From contig CAKPKZ010000092.1 in the NCBI GenBank assembly GCA_934167435.1, positions 1 to 6,271 of the forward strand: a stretch of DNA of 6,271 nucleotides. The letters are read 5' to 3'. Positions 1 to 6,269 of the stretch are shown piece after piece. How positions within the stretch are numbered: position 1 is the stretch's first letter; every line of letters begins with the position of its first letter. The notes under the pieces are model-generated. The model had not been told where the DNA came from and made no database searches. It was given only the letters and a program-made list of their open reading frames with translations. The stretch is from an uncultured Clostridia bacterium (GTDB lineage Bacteria > Bacillota > Clostridia > TANB77 > CAG-508). A program made the position numbers and the translations under genes.

Positions 1-339
1 ATCTGTTGGTTTGATTTTGTCTAAAGGAAATGAACCTAAATATGGAAGAATTCGAGATTTTAATATTCCAATATATCTTGAATAAGTTTTTGGAGCTAAT
101 TCTTTTGAAGCATATTTTTCATCCCAAATATAAAAGAACTCTTCAAAAGTTATCGACTTGCCTTCTGGAACTAATCCTCGATTTACTTCTGTAATAAACT
201 CAGCTAAAGCTATTTCAGCATCTTTTCTTGTACCATGTATAGTTTTGGTTTTTTTACATCTAGTACCATCAAGATTTTTACCACCTGAAACAACTAACCT
301 ATAAGTATTTTCACCTCTTTTTTCAATACTTCCAGCCAT
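1..339 (-). CDS. int: Tyrosine-family site-specific integrase, N-terminal part (runs off the left edge)
   Basis: This is the first 113 codons of a phage/ICE-type tyrosine recombinase, which would integrate and excise the element carrying this region. The protein begins MAGSIEKRGENTYRLVVSGG. Residues 1-55 resemble the small arm-type DNA-binding domain (AP2-like beta-sheet) of Tn916/phage integrases. Residues 62-113, with the pattern TFEEFFYIW, LAPKTYSRY, ILPYLGSFPLDKI, match the helical SAM-like core-binding domain. The catalytic Arg-His-Arg-Tyr domain lies outside the window, so activity cannot be judged. The start at 337-339 is supported by a strong Shine-Dalgarno, AGGAGGTG (complement of 349-356), 9 nt upstream. 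The frame stays open to base 1. It is divergent from the Qat operon. In many elements the integrase gene points towards the nearby attachment site, which would then lie left of this window; that is inference. Confidence 0.93.
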   Translation of the reverse strand, partial: MAGSIEKRGENTYRLVVSGGKNLDGTRCKKTKTIHGTRKDAEIALAEFITEVNRGLVPEGKSITFEEFFYIWDEKYASKELAPKTYSRYIGILKSRILPYLGSFPLDKIKPTD

Positions 340-402
340 TGCTTTTTTCACCTCCTTTCAGCATAACTATGGGTGGAAGTTTGTTAATATTTAATTGTCA
401 TG

Positions 403-408
403 ATTATA
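403..408 (-). promoter_or_regulatory. Probable -10 element of the integrase promoter
   Basis: On the minus strand these bases read TATAAT, a perfect sigma-A -10 box, about 64 nt upstream of the integrase start codon. The best -35 at 17-nt spacing reads TAGAAT, only 3 of 6 consensus matches, so the promoter may be weak or need an activator. Low integrase expression is usual for integrated elements. Confidence 0.45.
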
Positions 409-577
409 CTACAATTTTAATGTTAATTCTAGTAGTTTTTCTTTATTTTTCAAGTGTTACAAAGATTACAATAAGATTCACAAAGTAACTTATACGGAAC
501 AATAAAAAACTAGATAAAATGTAATATAAATTTAATATGTCGAATTTTGTAATATAATACAATGTTTTGTCAAAGCG

Positions 578-606
578 TTGAGAATATTAGAAAGATGTGA
601 TATATT
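578..606 (+). promoter_or_regulatory. Sigma-A promoter for the qatABCD operon (extended -10)
   Basis: TTGAGA at 578-583 (5 of 6 to the -35 consensus) is separated by exactly 17 nt from TATATT at 601-606 (5 of 6 to the -10 consensus). A TG lies one base before the -10 (598-599), forming an extended -10. Transcription would start near 612-614, leaving a leader of only about 20 nt before the qatA start. A second -10-like TATAAT at 553-558 has a poor -35 (TTTAAT, 531-536, 16-nt spacer) and is less convincing. Confidence 0.65.
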
Positions 607-620
607 AATTGAAATAAATT

Positions 621-628
621 AGAGGTGA
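621..628 (+). promoter_or_regulatory. Ribosome binding site that fixes the qatA start
   Basis: AGAGGTGA pairs well with the 16S rRNA tail and lies 5-6 nt before ATG at 634. An in-frame GTG at 625 is part of this Shine-Dalgarno itself and has no ribosome binding site of its own, so translation should start at 634 and not at 625. Confidence 0.75.
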
Positions 629-633
629 AAAAT

Positions 634-2409
634 ATGTGGAAAGATAGTGAAGCAGAGATTGATTTTTTAGATTTTGATTATTTAATAGGGGTTTTAAAGG
701 ATATTATTGATAACGAAGATTTATTACCAGCTACAATAGGAGTATATGGAGATTGGGGAAGTGGAAAATCAAGTTTAATAAAATTAGCAATTAATGATTT
801 TGAGGACAATAAGAATATAGTATGTTTAAACTTTAACGCATGGTTATTTGAAAGTTATGAAGATGCTAAAGCATCATTGTTAGGGAGTATATTAGATAAA
901 ATTTGTGAGGAAAAAAAGCTATCAGAAAAAGCAAAGAATATTGTTCAAGGATTATATAAAAGTGTAGATAAATTAAAATTATTTAAGAAATCATTCCTTT
1001 TTGGAATGGATATTGCAACTACAGGAGGATTATTTAGTGCATTATCGATCTTATTAACAGATTTTGCAAAAGAAGACCATACCGAAATGAAGGACAAAAT
1101 TAAAGAAAACATTAAAGATGAGATGAATGAAAATAGTATTAGAAATGATATTAAAGAATTTAGAAAAAAGTTTGATGATTTATTAGAAGAAACAAAAATA
1201 GATAAGCTTATCATTTTTATTGACGAATTAGATAGATGTAGTCCTGACACAATATTATCAACACTAGAAGCAATTAGGCTGTTTTTATTTACAGGTAATA
1301 CCGTATTTATTATTGGAGCAGATGAAAGACAAATAGCTTATGCTGTAAAAAACAAATTTAAAGAAATTAAGGGACAAGAAATTGATATAGGTAAAGAATA
1401 TCTAGAAAAATTAATACAATATCCAATTAGAATTCCAAGGTTAAATAGTAAAGAAATGGAATTTTATATGATATGTTTATTACTTCAGAAGAAATTAGAT
1501 ACAGAAAAATTTGCTGAATTAATAGATTACTTAAACGAACAAAAAAGAGAAAAATTTTTGGATTTTGATGTAGATTATGAATTGCTTATTAATTTTGATA
1601 AAGATATAGCAGATAATACAAGAGATGAAATTAATATTGCAAAACAGTTATCTCCTATTCTTTCAGCTGGATTAAATGGAAACCCAAGACAGTGCAAAAG
1701 ATTTTTAAATTCTTTAAGTATGAGAGAAAAAATGGCTTCATTTAGAAATGTTGAACTAGATAGAAAAATATTAGCTAAGATTATGCTGTTAGAATATTTT
1801 AAACCTGTTTTATTTGAAACAATAAGTTCAAATTTGGATGATAAAGGAAGGTCTTCTCATATAAGAGAAATTGAAAATAATGATTTTCAAAATAATAAGG
1901 AATATGAAGATGACAGTTGGGTTAAAAATTGGATAGATGTTGAACCATCATTAGCGGAAAAAGATTTAACAAAGTATTTATACTTCTTAAGGGAATCTAA
2001 TAAAGGATTTTCAAGTATTGAACCAGATATAAGCAAAGAGGGAAAAGAAGTTTTAAAGCAGCTATTATCGAATTCAGAAATAGCAGAGAAAAACGGTTTT
2101 GAAAAATCAAAAAAATTAGGAAATCTTGATTTACAAAAGATATTGGAAATTCTAAATTCTAAATTAATGGATGATGACAAGTTAAATAAAAATGCTTTTA
2201 AGATATTTATGAGATTTGCAGAAGTACACAAAGATTTACATGGTGATGCAATTAAATATTTAAAATCAATTAATCCAGAAAAAATAACAAGAGTACAGGC
2301 ACCTTTAATTCTTTCATTTAAAAATAATTTAGATAACAAAGAAATAATGGAAGATTTTATAAATGGATTGAGTTCAGCTGTAAAAGAATATATTAACAGG
2401 GAGGGATGA
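634..2409 (+). CDS. qatA: QatA: KAP-family P-loop ATPase of the Qat anti-phage system
   Basis: A 591-aa ATPase, first gene of the Qat defence operon; in the family it is thought to act as the energy-using sensor or motor, but its trigger is not known from sequence. Seen directly: Walker A GDWGSGKSS at residues 39-47 (Lys45); Walker B LIIFIDELDRC at 192-202 with acidic pair Asp197-Glu198; the KAP signatures GADERQIAYAV (228-238), EYLEKLIQYPIRIP (255-268) and NPRQCKRFLN (350-359). A hydrophobic, Gly-rich stretch at about 120-144 lies between Walker A and B, where many KAP proteins carry membrane-spanning insertions. Here there is one segment and it may not cross the membrane. The C-terminal 230 residues show no motif I recognise. 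The start is ATG 634, chosen from the ribosome binding site. The stop is separated from qatB by one base, implying translational coupling. Alone it could only be called a KAP NTPase; the three following genes make it QatA. Confidence 0.93.
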   Translation: MWKDSEAEIDFLDFDYLIGVLKDIIDNEDLLPATIGVYGDWGSGKSSLIKLAINDFEDNKNIVCLNFNAWLFESYEDAKASLLGSILDKICEEKKLSEKAKNIVQGLYKSVDKLKLFKKSFLFGMDIATTGGLFSALSILLTDFAKEDHTEMKDKIKENIKDEMNENSIRNDIKEFRKKFDDLLEETKIDKLIIFIDELDRCSPDTILSTLEAIRLFLFTGNTVFIIGADERQIAYAVKNKFKEIKGQEIDIGKEYLEKLIQYPIRIPRLNSKEMEFYMICLLLQKKLDTEKFAELIDYLNEQKREKFLDFDVDYELLINFDKDIADNTRDEINIAKQLSPILSAGLNGNPRQCKRFLNSLSMREKMASFRNVELDRKILAKIMLLEYFKPVLFETISSNLDDKGRSSHIREIENNDFQNNKEYEDDSWVKNWIDVEPSLAEKDLTKYLYFLRESNKGFSSIEPDISKEGKEVLKQLLSNSEIAEKNGFEKSKKLGNLDLQKILEILNSKLMDDDKLNKNAFKIFMRFAEVHKDLHGDAIKYLKSINPEKITRVQAPLILSFKNNLDNKEIMEDFINGLSSAVKEYINREG

Positions 2410-2410
2410 T

Positions 2411-3193
2411 ATGGGAACATCAAGTATGTATAGTGGACCTAAAGACAGCAAACTATTACCTGACGATTATTTAGAAATTGATAAAGATGATGAAAAAGAA
2501 GAAAAAACAGGCGATGATAAAAAAATAGATCCAGAAGCGTGGAAAAAAGCAAAAAACGCAATGTCAAAGTATATTAATGCTAAAAATGGAAATAGACAAA
2601 AAGTTATAAAGAGATATGTGAGTGCTAATGGTGGTAGTAACAGAATTGCAAAAAGTTCAACATCTGGAGTAAAAGGTGTATCAGGATTAGGTGGATTACT
2701 AAATAAAATTTCTAGTTCTGGTTTGGAAAATACATTAAGAGAGTATAAAATAGAATATAAAGATAAATCAATTAATTCTATATTCTCAGAGTTTATAAAT
2801 ATTTTGTCTCCTAATGCCAATACAAAAGAGGAAGTAGTAGGAAGAGAGGCGTTAATAGAAACTTTAACAGAATTGAATGAATTGATTGAAACAACAGGTG
2901 AAGACAGTACATATTTTGATAATCTAGATGATAGCAAATTTAATTTCATAATGAATAAATATATAGAAAACTATGTGTTTGCAAAATTTCTAAATGATTT
3001 AGAATATAGAGCTGAAAAATACGCTAAAAGCATAGAAACGGTTATACAGAAGGAAAAAGATATTAAAGATTTTATAAATTATAGTGTAAATAATGCTACT
3101 AAAGATATAAACTTTAAAAGTTTCAATTATAATGATTTAGATGCAATAGAAAAAATATATAGAGACTGTTATAAAATATGGGAGGATGAATAA
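2411..3193 (+). CDS. qatB: QatB: Qat-specific protein with conserved-type Met-Gly N-terminus
   Basis: A 260-aa protein identified mainly by its place between the KAP ATPase and the QueC-like gene, and by its start MGTSSMYSGP, which resembles the N-terminus I remember for QatB proteins. Met followed by Gly means methionine aminopeptidase should expose Gly2. Residues 11-40 are charged and probably disordered (Asp/Glu/Lys-rich, EIDKDDEKEE). Residues 41-57 (PEAWKKAKNAMSKYINA) look helical. Residues 68-100 are Gly/Ser-rich (SANGGSNRIAKSS, GVSGLGGLL), and the remainder looks helical with many Asn/Lys/Glu. No signal peptide, membrane segment or catalytic motif is visible. The Shine-Dalgarno GGGAGGG (2399-2405) overlaps the end of qatA, and the stop overlaps the qatC start by one base (TAATG). 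Its molecular role is uncertain. A proposed role as substrate or partner of QatC is inference from the family. Confidence 0.85.
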   Translation: MGTSSMYSGPKDSKLLPDDYLEIDKDDEKEEKTGDDKKIDPEAWKKAKNAMSKYINAKNGNRQKVIKRYVSANGGSNRIAKSSTSGVKGVSGLGGLLNKISSSGLENTLREYKIEYKDKSINSIFSEFINILSPNANTKEEVVGREALIETLTELNELIETTGEDSTYFDNLDDSKFNFIMNKYIENYVFAKFLNDLEYRAEKYAKSIETVIQKEKDIKDFINYSVNNATKDINFKSFNYNDLDAIEKIYRDCYKIWEDE

Positions 3194-4467
3194 TGAAATA
3201 TTTATGCAAAATTGAAAAAAATGATGATTTTAATATAGAAAATGCACATTCCATAGTTTTAGAAGATAACAGTATGTTTACTTATACATTTTGGGAACAG
3301 TCTTATAAAAATGTAACTGGAAAGTATTCAAACATTGCTATTGATTTTTTATATATATCTTTATTTGTTTTTTATATAGATAGAATTCATTCAAGGGATG
3401 TGTCAATAGATTCTTGGTCAAGAAATATAAATATGAATATTCCAGTTATAGAATTAGAAAAATGGAATTCTAATAAAGAATTACTACAAAACATGTTGAA
3501 TTTTTTAAGTGGAGATACATGGAAAATAGAGTTTAGAAAAAGAAAAATTACAGAAAAAGAAAAAAAGTATCTAAATAAAATAAATGATAAAGAAAGTGAT
3601 GATAGTGTTATTTGTATGTTCTCAGGAGGATTAGATTCTTTCATAGGTGCAATTGATATATTAGAAGAAAATAAAAATGTTATATTTATTAGCCATTATG
3701 GTGGAGGAAAAGGAACTAGAGAATTTCAGCAATATTTAAAAAATATTTTAAAAGAAAAATATGGAATAAATGAGGAAAACTTTTTTAGTTTCTATGCTGC
3801 AGCTAAGGAAGGGGTAGAAGATACAACAAGAACAAGATCATTTATGTTTTTTTCACATGCAATAGCAATTGCTTCTACATTAAATAAAAATGTAAAATTA
3901 ATAATACCAGAGAATGGACTAATATCTTTAAATATTCCATTGACATATTCACGACTTGGAAGTAGTAGTACAAGAACAACTCATCCATATTATATGGGGA
4001 TGTTTAAAGAATTATTAAATAAATTAGGATTTACAATAGAAATAAAAAATCCATATCAGTTTAAAACAAAAGGTGAAATGATTTTAGAATGCAAAAACAT
4101 AGAACTATTAAAAGAAAATATTGATAAAACTATGTCATGTTCACATCCCGATGCGGGAAGAATGTTTAAGGAAGTTGAAGCTAAACATTGTGGATATTGT
4201 TTACCATGCATAGTAAGACGAGCCTCAATAAAGAAAGGAATTGGAATAGATAAAACAGAGTATAGAGATAAAGATTTTAAAAAATATAAAGTTGCAAAAG
4301 AAAATTTAAATTCTTATTTATTGGGAATTAAGAGATATAATAAAAATTCTGCAATTATGAAAATTCAATTATCGGGAGAAATTAAAGAAAACATAAATTT
4401 ATATGCAGATTTATATAATAGAGGAATAGATGAATTAAAAGCTATATTGGAGGATTATTATGAGTGA
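3193..4467 (+). CDS. qatC: QatC: long QueC-like PP-loop enzyme of the Qat system
   Basis: A 424-aa relative of QueC, the ATP-using enzyme that makes preQ0 (7-cyano-7-deazaguanine) from 7-carboxy-7-deazaguanine. Seen directly: PP-loop ATP-binding motif SGGLDS at 144-149 after a hydrophobic strand; a second conserved block, TRTRSFMFFSHAIAIA (212-227), corresponding to the QueC region that reads ARN.IFLS; PENGLISLNIPL (239-250); and a zinc-type cluster Cys316, Cys333, Cys336, Cys339 (SCSHP then CGYCLPC). Housekeeping QueC is about 220-230 aa. This protein carries roughly 135 extra residues before the PP-loop and about 80 after the Cys cluster, typical of the defence form and not of a queuosine gene. 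No queD, queE or queF neighbours are present. The chemistry is likely adenylation of an acid followed by attack by a nitrogen nucleophile; the true substrate is not visible from sequence. The ribosome binding site GGGAGG (3180-3185) is 7 nt upstream. The last 8 nt overlap qatD. Confidence 0.92.
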   Translation: MKYLCKIEKNDDFNIENAHSIVLEDNSMFTYTFWEQSYKNVTGKYSNIAIDFLYISLFVFYIDRIHSRDVSIDSWSRNINMNIPVIELEKWNSNKELLQNMLNFLSGDTWKIEFRKRKITEKEKKYLNKINDKESDDSVICMFSGGLDSFIGAIDILEENKNVIFISHYGGGKGTREFQQYLKNILKEKYGINEENFFSFYAAAKEGVEDTTRTRSFMFFSHAIAIASTLNKNVKLIIPENGLISLNIPLTYSRLGSSSTRTTHPYYMGMFKELLNKLGFTIEIKNPYQFKTKGEMILECKNIELLKENIDKTMSCSHPDAGRMFKEVEAKHCGYCLPCIVRRASIKKGIGIDKTEYRDKDFKKYKVAKENLNSYLLGIKRYNKNSAIMKIQLSGEIKENINLYADLYNRGIDELKAILEDYYE

Positions 4468-5191
4468 AATATTTTTCCATGATACACATTTACATATGGA
4501 TTTATTTAAAGATATGAGTAGTATTATGAAAAAAATTGAAAATCAAAAATCATATACTATAGCAATGACAAATTTACCAGAATTATATAAAAAATATTCA
4601 AAAAAATTTGTCAATTTTAAATATATAAGATTTGCATTAGGATTTCATCCTGAACTAATAACAAAATACAGTTATCAAATAAATTTATTTGATGAGGAAA
4701 TTAAAAATGCTAGATATGTTGGAGAGATTGGGTTAGACAAAGGAAAAAATATTAATGATTATGAAAAGCAACAGGAATTATTTGAACATATAATCAACGA
4801 ATGTGAAAAAACAGGAGAAAAAATTATATCTATTCATTCTAGAAACTCAGTAACAGATATTTTGAAAATAATAAAAAAAGACTTTAATTGCAAAGTAATA
4901 ATGCACTGGTTTTCTGGTAATATTGATGAATTAAATTTATGTATTAAAAGAGATTTCTATTTTTCAATAAACCCTAAAATGTTAAATACAAAAAAAGGAA
5001 GAATGATTATTGAAAAAATACCTATTAATAGAATGCTTATAGAGAGTGATGCACCTTTGGCAACTGAAAGTAATGTATATGACTTTTTATTTATGAAAGA
5101 AATAATTGAGTATATTGCAAAAATTAAAAGGATAGATTGCAATAAAGTAAATAATATATTTAGAAATAATTTTAAAAATTTGTTAAGCTAA
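4460..5191 (+). CDS. qatD: QatD: TatD-family metal-dependent nuclease of the Qat system
   Basis: A 243-aa TatD-type amidohydrolase-fold nuclease, the likely nucleic-acid-cleaving component of Qat. All the usual metal-site positions are present: DTHLH at 8-12 (His10, His12), VGEIGLD at 87-93 (Glu89), SIHSR at 124-128 (His126), MHWFSG at 148-153 (His149) and ESDAP at 195-199 (Asp197). ALGFHPE (59-65) is another TatD signature. An intact site predicts an active enzyme binding two divalent metals. The length is slightly under the 255-265 aa usual for housekeeping TatD. It starts inside qatC (ATGAGTGA overlap) with GGAGG at 4449-4453, 6 nt before the start, so it should be translationally coupled. 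It could be mistaken for a chromosomal tatD, but the operon context argues strongly for QatD. It is followed immediately by a terminator whose stem begins at the stop codon's last base. Confidence 0.94.
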   Translation: MSEIFFHDTHLHMDLFKDMSSIMKKIENQKSYTIAMTNLPELYKKYSKKFVNFKYIRFALGFHPELITKYSYQINLFDEEIKNARYVGEIGLDKGKNINDYEKQQELFEHIINECEKTGEKIISIHSRNSVTDILKIIKKDFNCKVIMHWFSGNIDELNLCIKRDFYFSINPKMLNTKKGRMIIEKIPINRMLIESDAPLATESNVYDFLFMKEIIEYIAKIKRIDCNKVNNIFRNNFKNLLS

Positions 5192-5233
5192 AATAAACGA
5201 CAAGAATTGAATCTTGACGTTTATTTATTTTTT
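5191..5233. terminator. Bidirectional intrinsic terminator between qatD and the convergent gene
   Basis: Bases 5191-5205 pair with 5212-5226: 14 base pairs with one A-A mismatch (5200/5217) and a 6-nt loop (ATTGAA). On the plus strand it is followed by A and six Ts (5228-5233), ending the Qat transcript. On the minus strand it is followed by TTTATTTT-type sequence, ending the 292-aa gene. The stem contains the last base of the qatD stop and the whole TAA stop (5221-5223) of the opposite gene, so both genes end in the terminator. Confidence 0.85.
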
Positions 5234-6099
5234 GCTCTATTTTTATAAACATTAGCCTTATTCTTGCATTGAGGAGTATCATATTCAGATTTGGGATTGA
5301 CAGCAAGAAAAGCCTTGTTACAGAACTTACATATCTTTAATAAATTAATATCTTTAGCTACTGTTTTAGCAAAGTAATAATCTATATATTGCTTTAAACA
5401 AGTAATTTGAAATTCAACAGATAAAGTTTCTTTTCTAGATAAACTCATTTTAATATTGTTAATTTCAAATTGTTTTAATAATTCATCTATTTTGTAATTA
5501 TCTTCATTAGAAATATTATTTAATAAACTATATAAGTATTTAGCATATTGAATGAACATATCTAAAGGTTCACAATATAAATTTGATCCTGATAATAATT
5601 TATTTACATCAGATAATATGTATTTTTCCATGGCAGGAGTTTCAGTTAATTTAGTTACATTATTAATTAATTCTTTAATTTGATTATCATCACAAGTAGG
5701 GAAGAACAATTTAAAATATTTCTTTCTATCTACTACTGTTGTTAAATCAGAATTTCCAATATAGTTATAATCTTTTAAAACGATTTTATCATCTAAGAAA
5801 AAGTATTTATTCAAAGGTAAATCGTTTATTAATCCTAATGTAGAATATTTATTTACAAAGTCTAAAACACTTTTTTCTATATCAGTTTCATTATAAAAAG
5901 CTAATTTACCAATATTTAATAGATCTATTAAAACAGATTCTTCAAAGTCTTTTTCTATATCAATTAATGAAGCACCACTAGATTGTTCTTTATTTATACT
6001 ATCAGGAAATATATATTTCTTTTTGTTTATTTCTTTAATATCATATTTAGCAAATTTAAAAATATTTTTTCCTTCAAATGCACTAAAATTCAGATTCAT
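5221..6099 (-). CDS. Uncharacterised 292-aa protein with C-terminal zinc-finger-like motif
   Basis: I do not recognise a named family with certainty. The N-terminal 250 residues are Lys/Asn/Asp-rich, probably mixed and then helical, with no signal peptide, membrane segment or enzyme motif that I can see. The C-terminus is distinctive. Cys257-x2-Cys260 (ICKFCNKAF) is followed by Asp274-x3-Cys278 (YDTPQCKNKANVYKNRAK), resembling the treble-clef ending of CGNR-type and related zinc-finger proteins, which bind nucleic acid. The third ligand position, often Cys in such motifs, is Asp274. The basic tail (KNKANVYKNRAKNK) could contact DNA or RNA. The start at 6097-6099 is backed by AGGAGGG (complement of 6106-6112), 6 nt upstream. 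It is convergent with the Qat operon and shares its terminator, so it is a separate transcription unit. No convincing minus-strand promoter was found upstream. A role as regulator or accessory gene of the element is inference. Confidence 0.85.
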   Translation of the reverse strand: MNLNFSAFEGKNIFKFAKYDIKEINKKKYIFPDSINKEQSSGASLIDIEKDFEESVLIDLLNIGKLAFYNETDIEKSVLDFVNKYSTLGLINDLPLNKYFFLDDKIVLKDYNYIGNSDLTTVVDRKKYFKLFFPTCDDNQIKELINNVTKLTETPAMEKYILSDVNKLLSGSNLYCEPLDMFIQYAKYLYSLLNNISNEDNYKIDELLKQFEINNIKMSLSRKETLSVEFQITCLKQYIDYYFAKTVAKDINLLKICKFCNKAFLAVNPKSEYDTPQCKNKANVYKNRAKNK

Positions 6100-6129
6100 A
6101 CGAATCCCTCCTAAAAATTTATAAAAAAT

Positions 6130-6269
6130 TTACAGTAAGCCCTTGACAAACATAATCGATTACTGATATACTTTTACCAGAGTAAGCGATTATTACATAA
6201 AATCAATTACAGGAGTGCAAACCAGTTAGGACTTGACTTTTCAGTAAAATTACAGTACTAAGTCAGTAA
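6130..6269. repeat. Cluster of TTAC(A/T)G-type repeats around the rightward promoter, with an 11-bp periodic end
   Basis: TTACAGTAA (6130-6138) is an odd-length perfect palindrome. Related copies are TTACTGATA (6160-6168), the inverted repeat TTACCAGAGTAA (6174-6185), TTACATAA (6193-6200), TTACAGGAG (6207-6215), TTTCAGTAA (6239-6247), TTACAGTAC (6250-6258) and AGTCAGTAA (6261-6269). CAGTA begins at 6242, 6253 and 6264, exactly 11 bp apart. Individual copies overlap the promoter spacer and probable start point. The arrangement suits repressor operators, or iteron-like or recombinase arm sites. The binding protein is unknown and the array may continue past the edge. Confidence 0.55.
6143..6172 (+). 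promoter_or_regulatory. Strong rightward sigma-A promoter (extended -10)
   Basis: TTGACA (6143-6148, perfect -35) is followed after 18 nt by TATACT (6167-6172, 5 of 6), with TG at 6164-6165 forming an extended -10. Transcription would begin near 6179 and run out of the right edge, divergent from the zinc-finger gene. No start codon with a good ribosome binding site follows within the window, so the gene served lies further right. A second, poorer candidate is TTGACT (6233-6238), 17 nt, TACTAA (6256-6261). Confidence 0.7.

Larger units (their letters stand above)
340..633. promoter_or_regulatory. Divergent intergenic control region between integrase and Qat operon
   Basis: No gene is seen in these 294 bases. 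The region carries the integrase ribosome binding site and -10 box on the minus strand and the Qat promoter and ribosome binding site on the plus strand. Between them are short repeats. TGTAATATAA occurs at 520-529 and again at 548-557. TTACAAAGA (457-465) is followed directly by TTACAATAAGA (466-476) and TTCACAAAG (477-485). An imperfect inverted pair, AAGTGTTAC (452-460) and GTAACTT (485-491), flanks the second group. These could be regulator operators or integrase arm sites, but they are too degenerate to assign. Confidence 0.5.

Noticed and set aside
340..633. Attachment site or tRNA end beside the integrase
   Set aside because: No tRNA-like fold or tRNA 3' sequence was seen, and this side faces the integrase start. 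The site is more likely beyond its missing 3' end, so none can be placed here.
945..1250. Minus-strand open frame of about 100 codons inside qatA
   Set aside because: It lies opposite a well-supported ATPase domain, is dominated by Ser/Leu/Ile/Phe as expected of the complement of an AT-rich gene, and has no family resemblance.
1887..2949. Two minus-strand frames of 178 and 160 codons opposite qatA/qatB
   Set aside because: They show Phe/Ser/Leu-rich shadow composition, have no convincing domain, and overlap clear operon genes with good ribosome binding sites.
3193..4467. Housekeeping QueC of queuosine synthesis
   Set aside because: The protein is almost twice the usual length, no other queuosine genes are nearby, and it is coupled to KAP, QatB and TatD genes.
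3387..5142. Shorter minus-strand frames opposite qatC and qatD
   Set aside because: They are shadows of genes with intact catalytic motifs on the plus strand and have no independent support.
4460..5191. Chromosomal housekeeping TatD
   Set aside because: The start codon lies inside the QueC-like gene and the gene is the last member of the operon, matching QatD.
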